A DNA stretch of 64,000 bases from Mycobacterium gallinarum (GTDB lineage: Bacteria > Actinomycetota > Actinomycetes > Mycobacteriales > Mycobacteriaceae): positions 4,898,001 to 4,962,000 of the forward strand of contig NZ_AP022601.1 of the NCBI RefSeq assembly GCF_010726765.1, given 5' to 3'. A program made the position numbers and the translations under genes. Under the pieces are notes generated by a model. It ran no database searches. It had not been told where the DNA came from and saw nothing but the letters and a program-made list of their open reading frames with translations. Positions 6,643 through 17,195 of the stretch are shown here, piece after piece (position 1 is the first letter of the stretch; each line of letters opens with the position of its first letter).

Positions 6643-7215
6643 GTGCTGCTCTCCGATCGCGACATCAGGGCCGAAATCGCCACCGGACGGTTGGGCATCG
6701 ACCCCTTCGAGGAAAGCCTGATTCAGCCGTCGAGCGTCGACGTTCGGCTGGACAACCTGTTCCGGGTGTTCAACAACACCCGCTACACCCACATCGACCC
6801 GGCGATCCGCCAGGACGATCTCACCACCCTGGTCGAACCCAAGGAGGGCGAGCCGTTCGTACTGCATCCCGGCGAGTTCGTCCTCGGCTCGACGCTCGAG
6901 CGCTGCTCCTTGCCCAACGACCTCGCCGGCCGTCTGGAAGGCAAGTCCTCACTCGGTCGCCTCGGGCTGTTGACACACTCGACGGCCGGGTTCATCGACC
7001 CCGGCTTCACCGGCCACATCACGCTGGAACTGTCCAACGTCGCGAACCTGCCGATAACCCTGTGGACCGGCATGAAGATCGGCCAGCTCTGCCTGCTGCG
7101 GCTGACCAGCCCCGCCGAACATCCCTACGGCAGCTCGCAGGCCGGCTCGAAATACCAGGGCCAGCGCGGCCCGACCCCGTCGCGGTCGTACCAGAACTTC
7201 ATCAAGTCCAGCTGA
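6643..7215 (+). CDS. dcd: dCTP deaminase (dCTP to dUMP, bifunctional type)
   Basis: A 190-residue enzyme of the trimeric dUTPase/dCTP deaminase family that supplies dUMP for thymidylate synthesis. The start [20 protein letters not shown], the motif [11 protein letters not shown] and the motif [19 protein letters not shown] with the catalytic Glu are all present. The mycobacterial enzyme is known to combine deaminase and dUTPase activities, and the length equals that orthologue (190 aa). The GTG at 6643 is the conserved start. Its place next to a tRNA-Gly matches the M. tuberculosis Rv0321 context. Confidence 0.95.
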   Translation: MLLSDRDIRAEIATGRLGIDPFEESLIQPSSVDVRLDNLFRVFNNTRYTHIDPAIRQDDLTTLVEPKEGEPFVLHPGEFVLGSTLERCSLPNDLAGRLEGKSSLGRLGLLTHSTAGFIDPGFTGHITLELSNVANLPITLWTGMKIGQLCLLRLTSPAEHPYGSSQAGSKYQGQRGPTPSRSYQNFIKSS

Positions 7216-7244
7216 AACGGGCACGACGGAGCCGTGAGCTTTCG

Positions 7245-7278
7245 GTAACTGCGGCGAAACACGAAACATGCCGGAAAC
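7245..7278 (+). promoter_or_regulatory. GlnR-type binding box upstream of amt
   Basis: GTAAC-N6-GAAAC occurs at 7245-7260, an exact match to the actinobacterial GlnR half-site pattern gTnAC-n6-GaAAC, followed by GAAAC-N6-GAAAC at 7263-7278. It is about 70-100 bp before the ammonium transporter start, which is a standard GlnR target under nitrogen limitation in mycobacteria. Confidence 0.65.
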
Positions 7279-7344
7279 ACTTTTGCCGCGCAGCTGAAAC
7301 GTAGGGCCGAAATGCTCTCTCCGAACTTCGCCGAAGGAGCTGAC

Positions 7345-8661
<1,317 letters not shown>

Positions 8662-8919
8662 CAGTTCCCAGGACATCTTTCTTACCGTTTGAACGGCCTC
8701 GCGCATCCGGCCGTTGACCCGAGTAGGGTCGTAGTACCGGCGTCGTCGGGGCGCCGGAGCTGCCACAGATCCGGCCACGACTCGATTGTTGTCAGCAAAT
8801 GCGTTTTGGGATGTAACGCACCTGCAGATCACGTCGATGAAGTACTAGTGGTCGGCTCGTGCGGAATGCGGGGTCCATCAAAGAACTTGACCGATTAGCA
8901 AACTTATTTGGAGGAGTAA

Positions 8920-10503
8920 GTGGACATCGTATTGGGTGTGTCTACGACACCTACGACGGTCCGCATGGTGCTGGTCGAAGGGGAAAAGGGCGACGGAGTA
9001 ACCGTCGACCACGACTCGTTCGACGTCGCCTCTAAGGAAGGCTCGGCTAACTCGGCGGCCGATCAGGTTGTCGAAGCGGTGCTGGGCACCCAGGAGAGCG
9101 CGGCAACCGGCGGTCACCACCTCAAGGCGATCGGCGTCACCTGGAGCGACCACAGCGAGGGTGCGGCACTGCGCGATGCGCTGGCCGCCAAGGGCTTGGA
9201 CGACGTGATGTTGGTGTCCGCGAGCCACGCCGCGGCGTCACTGGCGCAGGCGGCGGGCCGCGCGGTCGGATACGCGACCACTGCACTGCTGTTCATCGAC
9301 CGTGACAGCGCCACGCTGTCGGTCGTCCAGACCGACGACGGCTCGGTCGTGAAGGTGCTGAGCAGCAGTCTGCACAGCGAGGACGCGATGGGAGTGCTGT
9401 CCGAGATGGCCGCCGCCGTCGACGCGCAGGATTCGCCACCGCAGGGCATGTTCGTCGTCGGCTCCGGCGTCGACGTGTCCTCGGTCAAGGAACACCTCCG
9501 GCACCTGGTCAGCCTTCCGGTCAGCGCGCCGGACGAACCCGAACTCGCCCTCGCCCGCGGTGCGGCCCTGGCCGCCGCCAACGCTCCGGCAATGGAGTCG
9601 TCCACCGTCGGCCTGGCGTATTCGCTGGACCCCGACGGCACCACCGCAGGCTCGGTTCTCGCCGGCCTTGCCAATGCGGAGACGCAGCTGCGGGCGGTCG
9701 GCTCCGATGGGGCGGCCCTCGGTGACTATGACCCCCAGACCGACATGCAGCTGGCCGAGCCCGAGCGCAAGCCGTTCCTGCTGGTCGGCAGCGCGCTGAC
9801 GTCCATCTTCGTCGTCGGCGTGGTGGCGCTGGTCATTTCCTTGGCCGTGAGCATCCGTCCGACGGCCGACCAGCGGCCGAGTCCCGGGCAGAACGCGCTG
9901 GTTCCGACCACGGTCGTCCCCGCCGCACCGGCTCCCGCGCCCCCTCCGGCGGCGAAGCCGGTCGAGGCGCCCCCGCCGCCGCCAGCGGCGCAAACCATCA
10001 AGCCTCCGGTGCCCGTGGCGCAGCAGGTACCGCAGGCACCGCCGCGGACCGTGTACGTCGAGGCGCCGCCACCCGCGGCACCACCGCCGCCTGCGGCACC
10101 GCCACCGGCGCCCGCGGCTCCGGTTCCCGTGCCGGCGCCAGCCCCGGTCTACACGCCGCCGCCGGTCTACAACCCACCGCCGTACTACCGGCCGTGGACG
10201 CCCCCGTGGCGCCCGACGTATGTGCAGCCGAAGCCGTGGACTCCGCCATGGAGCCCGCCGTGGGACGACGAGCCCGAGACCCCGCAGCTGCCCGAGATTC
10301 CGCAGATCCCCCAGCAGCCGCAGGTGCCGCAGATCCCGCAGTACCCGCAGCAGCAGTACCCGCAGTCACCGTCACGGAACGGTTCCGGGGACGGCGCCAA
10401 TTCGCGCGGTGGTCCTCAATACCCGGGTTCGGGATACCCGGGATCGGGTTCGTCCGGCCGTGGCGGTGGCGGAAACAACTGCTTCCTGATCTTCTGCAGC
10501 TGA
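8920..10503 (+). CDS. Mycobacterial membrane protein, actin-like N-terminus and Pro-rich tail
   Basis: A 527-residue protein of a mycobacteria-restricted family. Residues 1-280 (MDIVLGVSTTPTTVRMVLVE at the start) recall a degenerate actin/Hsp70-type nucleotide-binding fold. One transmembrane helix follows (about 287-310, LTSIFVVGVVALVISLAVSI), then an outer segment of over 200 residues extremely rich in Pro, Ala, Gln and Tyr with PQIPQ/PQYPQ repeats, ending in NNCFLIFCS. The GTG at 8920 follows GGAGGA. The plan matches that of the Hsp70-like protein at 29881-31671: inside NBD-like domain, one helix, low-complexity exterior. Function unknown. Confidence 0.75.
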   Translation: MDIVLGVSTTPTTVRMVLVEGEKGDGVTVDHDSFDVASKEGSANSAADQVVEAVLGTQESAATGGHHLKAIGVTWSDHSEGAALRDALAAKGLDDVMLVSASHAAASLAQAAGRAVGYATTALLFIDRDSATLSVVQTDDGSVVKVLSSSLHSEDAMGVLSEMAAAVDAQDSPPQGMFVVGSGVDVSSVKEHLRHLVSLPVSAPDEPELALARGAALAAANAPAMESSTVGLAYSLDPDGTTAGSVLAGLANAETQLRAVGSDGAALGDYDPQTDMQLAEPERKPFLLVGSALTSIFVVGVVALVISLAVSIRPTADQRPSPGQNALVPTTVVPAAPAPAPPPAAKPVEAPPPPPAAQTIKPPVPVAQQVPQAPPRTVYVEAPPPAAPPPPAAPPPAPAAPVPVPAPAPVYTPPPVYNPPPYYRPWTPPWRPTYVQPKPWTPPWSPPWDDEPETPQLPEIPQIPQQPQVPQIPQYPQQQYPQSPSRNGSGDGANSRGGPQYPGSGYPGSGSSGRGGGGNNCFLIFCS

Positions 10504-10592
10504 GACGAGCCGCGTTCACTCGTAACCTAGCGTTGGTGTGTTGCTAAGTGTCGCGTAGCAGTTAGCTCATCGCGGCTGCATACAAGGGTGGT

Positions 10593-11942
10593 ATGCGATG
10601 CGCAGTATTCGGCACGGGCTATCTCGGAGCGACACACGCCGCCGGCATGGCCGAAATCGGGCACGACGTGATCGGTGTCGACATCGACCCCGGGAAGATC
10701 GCCAAGCTCGCCTCCGGCGACATTCCGTTCTACGAACCCGGCCTGCGAAAGATGTTGAGCGACAACATCGCTGCTGGTCGCCTCCGCTTCACCACCGATT
10801 ACGACGCCGCGGCCGAGTTCGCCGACGTCCACTTCCTCGGCGTCGGAACTCCGCAGAAGAAGGGTGAATACGGCGCGGATCTGCGGCATGTACACGCCGT
10901 CATCGACACGCTCGTGCCGCGCCTGGCTCGATCGGCGGTCATCGTCGGAAAGTCCACGGTCCCGGTGGGCACCGCCGCCGAACTCGCCGAACGGGCGCGG
11001 GCATTGGCGCCGGCGGGTATTGACGTCGAGGTGGCGTGGAATCCTGAATTCCTGCGTGAAGGGTTCGCCGTACACGACACGCTGCACCCCGATCGGATTG
11101 TCCTTGGCGTGCCAAAGAATTCGGTGAACGCCGAAGCTGCCGTGCGTCAACTGTACGCGCCGCTGCTACACGACGACGTGCCGTTCCTGGTCACCGACCT
11201 GCAAACCGCCGAACTCGTCAAGGTGTCGGCCAACGCGTTTCTCGCCACGAAGATCTCGTTCATCAATGCGATTTCCGAGGTTTGCGAGGCGGTCGATGCC
11301 GACGTCACCATGCTCGCCGACGCGCTGGGTCACGACTCCCGGATCGGGCGGCGATTCCTCAACGCGGGCCTCGGATTCGGCGGCGGCTGCCTGCCCAAGG
11401 ACATCCGCGCGTTCATGGCGCGTGCCGGTGAGCTCGGCGCCAATCACGCGCTGACGTTTCTTCGTGAGGTGGACAGTATCAACATGCGCCGACGCACCAG
11501 GATGGTGGAGCTGGCCACGACCGCGTGCGGCGGTTCGCTTCTCGGCGCCAACGTCGCGGTACTCGGTGCGGCGTTCAAACCCGAGTCCGATGACGTGCGT
11601 GACTCGCCGGCACTCAACGTCGCGGGCATGCTGCAACTCAACGGCGCCACCGTCAACGTGTACGACCCCAAGGCGATCGAGAACTCGCAGCGCTTGTTCC
11701 CGACGCTGAACTACTCGACGTCGGTGGTGGAGGCCTGTGAACGCGCCGATGCCGTGCTGGTGCTGACCGAATGGCGCGAGTTCGTCGAACTGGACCCCGC
11801 CGAGCTGGCCGACACCGTTCACGCCAAAGTCGTTGTGGACGGGCGCAATTGCCTCGATGCCGAGCGGTGGTCCGCCGCGGGCTGGCAGGTGTACTGCCTG
11901 GGTAGGAGCCCGCGCGTGGTCAGCTCGCCGTCGCTTGTTTGA
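10593..11942 (+). CDS. udg: UDP-glucose 6-dehydrogenase
   Basis: A 449-residue UDP-glucose/GDP-mannose dehydrogenase that oxidises UDP-glucose to UDP-glucuronate with NAD. The N-terminal Rossmann motif is FGTGYLGATHAAGMAEIGHD; the catalytic cysteine lies in GFGGGCLPKDIRAFM (about residue 266); the central helix AFLATKISFINAISEVCEAV and the C-terminal GAAFKPESDDVRDSPALNVA are standard. It is the likely orthologue of M. tuberculosis Rv0322 and follows dcd in the same order. Its 3' end overlaps the convergent TetR gene by 23 bp. Confidence 0.94.
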   Translation: MRCAVFGTGYLGATHAAGMAEIGHDVIGVDIDPGKIAKLASGDIPFYEPGLRKMLSDNIAAGRLRFTTDYDAAAEFADVHFLGVGTPQKKGEYGADLRHVHAVIDTLVPRLARSAVIVGKSTVPVGTAAELAERARALAPAGIDVEVAWNPEFLREGFAVHDTLHPDRIVLGVPKNSVNAEAAVRQLYAPLLHDDVPFLVTDLQTAELVKVSANAFLATKISFINAISEVCEAVDADVTMLADALGHDSRIGRRFLNAGLGFGGGCLPKDIRAFMARAGELGANHALTFLREVDSINMRRRTRMVELATTACGGSLLGANVAVLGAAFKPESDDVRDSPALNVAGMLQLNGATVNVYDPKAIENSQRLFPTLNYSTSVVEACERADAVLVLTEWREFVELDPAELADTVHAKVVVDGRNCLDAERWSAAGWQVYCLGRSPRVVSSPSLV

Positions 11943-12540
11943 GCATTCCGTCAAAGCCCTGCCACAACAGCATGAACACGAGTTCGACGACCCGCTCGCG
12001 CGGCACGTCGCGATTCTCGTACCACCAGCTGGCGACGCCGTGACATGCCGCCTGGGTGGCCCTGGCCAGGATCCACGCCGCCTCGTCAACGGTGATGCCC
12101 TTCACCGGTTTTGACTCGCCTGCCCCGAATCGGATCAGATCGGCGATACCGGCGGTGCCGCGGTCGGCCAACTCCTGCCGCACTTCGGCGATCTCGGGGT
12201 CGGCGGGTACGTCCTGATGGAAGACGCGCCAGATGAACGGATCCTCCTCGACGAACGCGAAGTAGTTCGCGATGCTGGCGCGCACCAGCTCTTCGACCGT
12301 CGCGCCTTCGAGGCGACGCAGTGACCGCTCCCGCAGCTGCTCGGCGTGCGCCAGCAGGAGCGTCACGTGCAGGTCGCGCTTGGAGCCGAAGTGGTCGTAG
12401 AGCACGGACGGGACGACGCCTGCCCGCGCGGCGATGTCCGACATCTTGGCGGCTGTATACCCGTGCTCGGCGAACACCTCGACGGCCGCGTCGAGGATGC
12501 GGGCCCGGCGTTCTTCGGCGGGTATCCGCTTCCTTGCCAT
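11920..12540 (-). CDS. TetR-family regulator of the adjacent P450
   Basis: A 206-residue TetR protein. The HTH is in residues 10-55 (RRARILDAAVEVFAEHGYTA, then AARAGVVPSVLYDHFGSKRD), followed by an all-helical ligand domain. The ATG at 12540 starts MARKRIPAEE; the longer open frame upstream crosses the operators and is not coding. It is divergent from the cytochrome P450 gene, and two near-identical palindromes fill the 87-bp gap, so it probably represses both genes until an unknown ligand binds. Confidence 0.9.
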   Translation of the reverse strand: MARKRIPAEERRARILDAAVEVFAEHGYTAAKMSDIAARAGVVPSVLYDHFGSKRDLHVTLLLAHAEQLRERSLRRLEGATVEELVRASIANYFAFVEEDPFIWRVFHQDVPADPEIAEVRQELADRGTAGIADLIRFGAGESKPVKGITVDEAAWILARATQAACHGVASWWYENRDVPRERVVELVFMLLWQGFDGMLKQATAS

Positions 12541-12592
12541 ACCGAATGATAATTCGGTAGGCTCCGGATCCATAACCGAACCACGATTCGGT
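12540..12592. promoter_or_regulatory. Two tandem TetR operators, ACCGAAY-N4-ATTCGGT
   Basis: Site 1 is ACCGAAT-GATA-ATTCGGT at 12541-12558 (perfect 7-bp arms, flanked by T and A). Site 2 is ACCGAAC-CACG-ATTCGGT at 12575-12592 (one mismatch). Their centres are 34 bp apart. They occupy the gap between the divergent TetR and P450 genes and overlap the likely promoters of both. Confidence 0.85.
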
Positions 12593-12627
12593 AAACCGTG
12601 GGGGCGGTGTCGACGGAGCGGAGGCTC

Positions 12628-13953
12628 ATGGCTCAGACCAGGATCAAGCAGTGGATTCACTGGCTCTCCGTGCACGGCCTGATCAGGGGCTTCGCCACGG
12701 TCGTAGCTCGTCGGGGCGATCCGCAGGGACGAATGCTCGCCGACCCCACGGTGCGGACGGACCCCATCGCATTCATCGAGGAACTGCGCGCGCGCGGCCC
12801 GATAGTCCGATGCCGTGCCCTGTTCATGACTGTCGACCACAAGGTCGTCAACGACCTGCTGCGCTCCGACGACTTCCACGTGTTCCAGATGGGATCGACT
12901 CTGCCCAAACCGATTCAGTGGGTGGCAGCACGCACCAAATCCGATCTGCTGCATCCGATTCAGCCACCGTCGATGCTCTCGGTGGAACCGCCTCAGCACA
13001 CGCGTTATCGCAAGCTGGTGTCATCGGTGTTCACCACACGTGCTGTTGCAGCCCTGCGCGACCGCGTACAGGACGCGGCGAACGCCCTACTGGACGGCCT
13101 CACCGAAGCGGGCACCGTGGACATCGTCGATCGGTACTGCTCGCAACTTCCCGTCACGGTCATCGGCGACATCCTCGGGGTGCCCGACGACGCGAGGCCC
13201 CGCATCCTCGAGTTCGGTGAACTGGGTGCGCCGAGCCTCGACATCGGTCTGACGTGGACGCAGTACAAGGCGGTCTACCGCGGTATCAGGGGCTTCAACG
13301 ACTGGCTGTCCAATCACCTGCACGAGCTGAGTCGCAACCCCGGCGACGACTTGATGAGCCAGATCATCGTGGCGTCCCAGGACGCCGAAGGCGGCCCGCT
13401 GACTCATCAGGAGTTGCTCGCGACCGCGGGCCTTGTGCTCGCCGCAGGCTTCGAGACGACGGTCAACCTGCTGGGCAACGGGATTCGAATGCTGCTGGAC
13501 ACCCCGGAGCATCTCGACACGTTGGCCGAGCGTCCCGAGCTGTGGCCGACGGCAGTCGAGGAGGTTCTGCGGCTGGATTCGCCGGTGCAACTCAGCGCCC
13601 GGATCGCGACGAGGGACATCGAGGTCGAGGGCACCCTGGTGAAGCGCAACGAGGGCGTGATCCTGTACCTCGCCGGCGCCAATCGAGATCCCAACGTCTT
13701 CGACGACCCGCATCGCTTCGACATCGAACGCGCCAACGCGGGTAAGCACCTGTCGTTCTCCGGCGGGCGGCACTTCTGCCTCGGTGCGGCGCTGGCGCGC
13801 GCCGAAGGTGACGTCGGGCTGAGGACCTTCTTCGAGCGTTTCCCGGATGCGCGACTGGCCGGCGAGGGCAGCCGTCGGGAGACGCGCGTACTGCGCGGAT
13901 GGTCGTCGCTCCCGATCTCGCTTGGTGAGGCGCGCACCGCTGTAAGTTCGTGA
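12628..13953 (+). CDS. Cytochrome P450
   Basis: A 441-residue soluble bacterial P450 monooxygenase. The I-helix oxygen-binding motif AGFETTVNLLGNGI (about 274), the K-helix ExxR in EEVLRLDSPVQ (about 311) and the heme loop FSGGRHFCLGAALARAEGD with the ligand Cys at about 384 are intact. The ATG at 12628 follows GGAGG; the upstream GTG at 12598 lies in the operator region. No ferredoxin or ferredoxin reductase is adjacent, so electron partners must come from elsewhere. It is divergent from and probably controlled by the TetR gene. Substrate unknown; I do not assign a CYP family. Confidence 0.92.
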   Translation: MAQTRIKQWIHWLSVHGLIRGFATVVARRGDPQGRMLADPTVRTDPIAFIEELRARGPIVRCRALFMTVDHKVVNDLLRSDDFHVFQMGSTLPKPIQWVAARTKSDLLHPIQPPSMLSVEPPQHTRYRKLVSSVFTTRAVAALRDRVQDAANALLDGLTEAGTVDIVDRYCSQLPVTVIGDILGVPDDARPRILEFGELGAPSLDIGLTWTQYKAVYRGIRGFNDWLSNHLHELSRNPGDDLMSQIIVASQDAEGGPLTHQELLATAGLVLAAGFETTVNLLGNGIRMLLDTPEHLDTLAERPELWPTAVEEVLRLDSPVQLSARIATRDIEVEGTLVKRNEGVILYLAGANRDPNVFDDPHRFDIERANAGKHLSFSGGRHFCLGAALARAEGDVGLRTFFERFPDARLAGEGSRRETRVLRGWSSLPISLGEARTAVSS

Positions 13954-13954
13954 C

Positions 13955-14704
13955 GTGGACTTCCGAGCCGGCCTGCTCGATCAGACCCAAGCGTTCGGCG
14001 AACTGATTCGCGCTACCGATCCGTCGACACCGATTCCGACCTGTCCGGGCTGGACAATGCAGCAGTTGTTCCGCCATGTCGGGCGCGGAAACCGGTGGGC
14101 CGCGCAGATCGTCGCCGAGCGCCGCAGCCAGCCGCTGGACCCACGCGCTGTACGCGACGGCAAGCCGCCCGACGATCCCGACGCCGCCATCGACTGGCTC
14201 AACGGCGGCGTACAGCAGTTGATCATCGCCGTCGAGCAGGTCGGCGCCGACGCCCGCGTGTGGACGTTCAACGGGCCGCGGCCCGCCGGGTTCTGGATCC
14301 GCAGGCGGCTGCATGAGGTGCTCGTGCACTCCGCCGACGCCGCGCTCGCATCGGGCGCCGACTTCAACCCGGCACCCGAACTGGCGGCCGACGCGATCAG
14401 CGAGTGGATCGAGCTCATGGTCGTACAGGCCGACAAACACGCACCGCCGGTCGACCGTGGGCGCACGCTGCATCTGCACGCCACCGACGCGGATCTCGGG
14501 CCGACGGGTGAGTGGACGATCGGCAACGACGAGGACGGTTTGTCCTGGACCCACGACCACGGTAAGGGGGACGTCGCGCTGCGCGGACCGGTCAGGGACC
14601 TGCTGCTGGCGATCGTGCGTCGACGCCGGGCGTCAGAGCTCGACATCGAGGTTTTCGGAGACGAGGCGGTGTGGGACGCATGGTTGCAACGCACGCCGTT
14701 CTGA
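13955..14704 (+). CDS. MDMPI/DinB-like mycothiol-dependent-type protein
   Basis: A 249-residue protein of the TIGR03083/maleylpyruvate isomerase-like family, whose N-terminal four-helix bundle is a DinB-type metal site often linked with mycothiol chemistry. Visible hallmarks are CPGWTMQQLFRHVGRGNRW near residue 30 and RRRLHEVLVHSADAAL near 120, followed by a small alpha/beta C-terminal domain (LHLHATDADLGPTGEWTI). The GTG at 13955 is 1 bp after the P450 stop, so the two are co-transcribed. Exact reaction unknown. Confidence 0.8.
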   Translation: MDFRAGLLDQTQAFGELIRATDPSTPIPTCPGWTMQQLFRHVGRGNRWAAQIVAERRSQPLDPRAVRDGKPPDDPDAAIDWLNGGVQQLIIAVEQVGADARVWTFNGPRPAGFWIRRRLHEVLVHSADAALASGADFNPAPELAADAISEWIELMVVQADKHAPPVDRGRTLHLHATDADLGPTGEWTIGNDEDGLSWTHDHGKGDVALRGPVRDLLLAIVRRRRASELDIEVFGDEAVWDAWLQRTPF

Positions 14705-14723
14705 TTGGCGTATTTTCACGACC

Positions 14724-15071
14724 ATGACCACTTCGGAGATCGCGACCGTCCTCGCTTGGCATGACGCGCTCAACGAGCAGGACCTCGACACCCTCATCCA
14801 GGTTTCCAGCGACGACATCGAGTTCGGCGACGCGAGCGGCGCGGGACAGGGACACGCCGCGCTGCGCGAGTGGGCGAATTCCCTGGCGACATCGGCGGCC
14901 GTTCCCGGCCGCATGTACGTCCGCGACGGCGTCGTCGTCGCCGAGGAAGAAGACGGAAAGGCGGCGGCGTTCCGTGTCGTGCACGACCACGTCACGTCGG
15001 TGTTCCGGCACGACGATCTTGCGTCGGCGCTGGCCGCCACCGAGCTGAGCGAAGGGGATCTGGCGGGCTGA
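14724..15071 (+). CDS. SnoaL/NTF2-like small protein
   Basis: A 115-residue protein with the length and style of the SnoaL/NTF2-like cone fold: a first helix [20 protein letters not shown], the strand [15 protein letters not shown], and later strands [13 protein letters not shown] and [15 protein letters not shown]. Members are small hydrolases, isomerases or binding domains. It starts 19 bp after the MDMPI-like gene and its stop overlaps the rmlA start (TGATG). It is probably part of the P450-MDMPI transcript; function not assigned. Confidence 0.75.
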   Translation: MTTSEIATVLAWHDALNEQDLDTLIQVSSDDIEFGDASGAGQGHAALREWANSLATSAAVPGRMYVRDGVVVAEEEDGKAAAFRVVHDHVTSVFRHDDLASALAATELSEGDLAG

Positions 15072-15934
15072 TGCGGGGGATCATTCTGGCCGGGGGGTCG
15101 GGGACGCGGCTGTATCCGATCACGATGGGTGTGAGCAAGCAGCTGGTGCCGGTGTACGACAAGCCGATGATCTATTACCCGCTGTCCACCTTGATGATGG
15201 CGGGGATCCGCGATATCCAGATCATCACCACCGCCGATGACGCACCGGCATTTCACCGATTGCTCGGTGACGGTTCACAATTCGGCATCGACCTCACCTA
15301 CGCCGTCCAGGAGAAACCCGACGGCCTGGCGCAGGCGTTCATCATCGGCGCCGACCACATCGGAAACGATTCGGTGGCACTGGTGCTGGGGGACAACATC
15401 TTCTACGGACCGCGCCTGGGCACCAGCCTCAGCCGATTCCAAGAGGTCAGTGGGGGTGCGGTTTTCGCCTACTGGGTCGCCAACCCTTCCGCGTACGGCG
15501 TGGTCGAGTTCAGCGACGACGGCCTCGCGCTTTCGCTGGAGGAGAAGCCCGAGACGCCGAAGTCGCATTACGCGGTGCCGGGGCTGTACTTCTACGACAA
15601 CGACGTCATCGAGATCGCACGCGGGCTGAAGCCCTCGGCGCGAGGCGAATACGAGATCACCGACATCAATCAGATGTACCTCAATCAGGGCCGGCTATCG
15701 GTCGAGGTGCTTGCCCGCGGCACGGCGTGGCTGGACACCGGAACGTTCGACTCGCTGCTCGATGCCGGCGACTATGTGCGCACCATCGAGCGCAGGCAGG
15801 GTTTGAAGATCAGCGTCCCCGAGGAAGTCGCGTGGCAGGTCGGCTTCATCGACGACGAGCAGTTGGCCGCGCGCGCAAAAACTCTGCTCAAGTCCGGCTA
15901 TGGCCGGTACCTGCTGGGCCTGCTGGAGCGCTAG
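15071..15934 (+). CDS. rmlA: Glucose-1-phosphate thymidylyltransferase
   Basis: A 287-residue enzyme making dTDP-glucose from glucose-1-phosphate and dTTP, the first step to dTDP-rhamnose for the arabinogalactan linker of the mycobacterial wall. The nucleotide loop [18 protein letters not shown], the motif [25 protein letters not shown] and [20 protein letters not shown] are all conserved. The ATG at 15071 overlaps the previous stop; the longer frame upstream is out of frame with the SnoaL-like gene. Orthologue of M. tuberculosis Rv0334. Its last 47 bp overlap the convergent YibE/F gene. Confidence 0.95.
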   Translation: MRGIILAGGSGTRLYPITMGVSKQLVPVYDKPMIYYPLSTLMMAGIRDIQIITTADDAPAFHRLLGDGSQFGIDLTYAVQEKPDGLAQAFIIGADHIGNDSVALVLGDNIFYGPRLGTSLSRFQEVSGGAVFAYWVANPSAYGVVEFSDDGLALSLEEKPETPKSHYAVPGLYFYDNDVIEIARGLKPSARGEYEITDINQMYLNQGRLSVEVLARGTAWLDTGTFDSLLDAGDYVRTIERRQGLKISVPEEVAWQVGFIDDEQLAARAKTLLKSGYGRYLLGLLER

Positions 15935-17150
15935 TAGGCGTCGCGAGCACCGCGGCGATCGCCGTTGTCAGCGGCACAGACAGCGCCAGAGCGATGCCAC
16001 CGACTGCCGACCGTGCGATCTCGATGGCCACGCTTTCGCTGGTCAGCACGTCACCCAGCGAGCGGTTGGCAACGCTGAACAACAGCAGCAGCGGAAGAGC
16101 GCTACCCGCGTAGGCCAGCACCAGCGTGTAGACGGTGCTGGCGATGTGGTCACGCCCCACTCGCATGGCGCCGACGAACACCGCCCGGCGTGAAGTGCCC
16201 TCCAGCGCGGCCAACTCGAACGCCGTCGACGCCTGGGTGACGGTGACGTCGTTGAGCACGCCGAGCGAACCGACGATGAACCCGGCCAGCAACAGCCCGG
16301 TGATCGACACGTTGCCCAGGTACGTCGCGACGGCGTTGTTCTCCTCTTCGGAGAGACCGGTCAGATGAGTCAACTCGATTGCGGCCCAGGACAACAAGGC
16401 GGCCAACAGGAGCGACGCCAGTGTGCCGAGCAACGCCGCGCTGGTGCGAAGGCTGACGCCATGCGCCAGGTAGATCACCGCGTAGAGGATCACCGACGAC
16501 GCCACCAACGCGACGGGGATGGCGGCGGCCCCGTCGCGCAGGGCAGGCAGCATGAACGCGACCAGCACCAGAAATGCGACGACGATCCCGATCAGCGCGC
16601 GTAGTCCGCGCCAGCGGGCGACCGCGACGACCACCACCGCGAAAGCGACGGCCAGTCCGATCAACGGCCACGTCCGCTCGTAGTCGTAGAACGAGTAGGT
16701 CGTGGTGCCGGTCGGGTCGACCTGGCGGGTGATCCGAATCTGGTCGCCGACCGCGAGCTGTGGCTGGCCGGTCCCGCCGCTGAACTCCAGCAGGGTGTTG
16801 GCGCCCGCGTTCGGACCCGAATCGATCGCGATGAATGCCTGCACGCATGGGGTGCCCTCACCCTCGGCGGGGGCGGGAGGGGTTGTCAGCACCGAGCCCA
16901 CCGACTGGTAGCCGCAGGTCGACGCGGTGGTGGACACCACGTGCCCGGCCTCGGTGGTGACAGCGCCGCCCTCGGCGTTCTGGAACGGCAGCGGGATGTC
17001 GACCTTCTGCTGACTGGGCCACAGCCATGCGGCCCCGGCCAGGGTCACCACGCCGATGGCGATCAGCAGTCCGACGACGACCTTGGCGGCCAGCGGTCCC
17101 AGCGGAGACGGTCCGCTCAGGGAGTGGGAATGGGCGTGCGAGTGCGTCAC
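15888..17150 (-). CDS. YibE/F-family membrane protein
   Basis: A protein of about 420 residues with a short His-rich N-terminus (HSHAHSHSL), one N-terminal transmembrane helix (about 22-45), an extracytoplasmic domain with two cysteines ([10 protein letters not shown] and [12 protein letters not shown]), and about seven further helices from residue 165, including [18 protein letters not shown] and the conserved [20 protein letters not shown] typical of YibE/F. The family is implicated in transport but its substrate is unknown. I use the GTG at 17150; a TTG at 17156 is possible. It overlaps the rmlA 3' end by 47 bp on the opposite strand. Confidence 0.82.
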   Translation of the reverse strand: MTHSHAHSHSLSGPSPLGPLAAKVVVGLLIAIGVVTLAGAAWLWPSQQKVDIPLPFQNAEGGAVTTEAGHVVSTTASTCGYQSVGSVLTTPPAPAEGEGTPCVQAFIAIDSGPNAGANTLLEFSGGTGQPQLAVGDQIRITRQVDPTGTTTYSFYDYERTWPLIGLAVAFAVVVVAVARWRGLRALIGIVVAFLVLVAFMLPALRDGAAAIPVALVASSVILYAVIYLAHGVSLRTSAALLGTLASLLLAALLSWAAIELTHLTGLSEEENNAVATYLGNVSITGLLLAGFIVGSLGVLNDVTVTQASTAFELAALEGTSRRAVFVGAMRVGRDHIASTVYTLVLAYAGSALPLLLLFSVANRSLGDVLTSESVAIEIARSAVGGIALALSVPLTTAIAAVLATPTSAPAGPAGTGHSRT

Positions 17151-17195
17151 CCGCAACAGGGTAGGGGGGTTACCTGATTCCTGCGGTCGTGGGAG

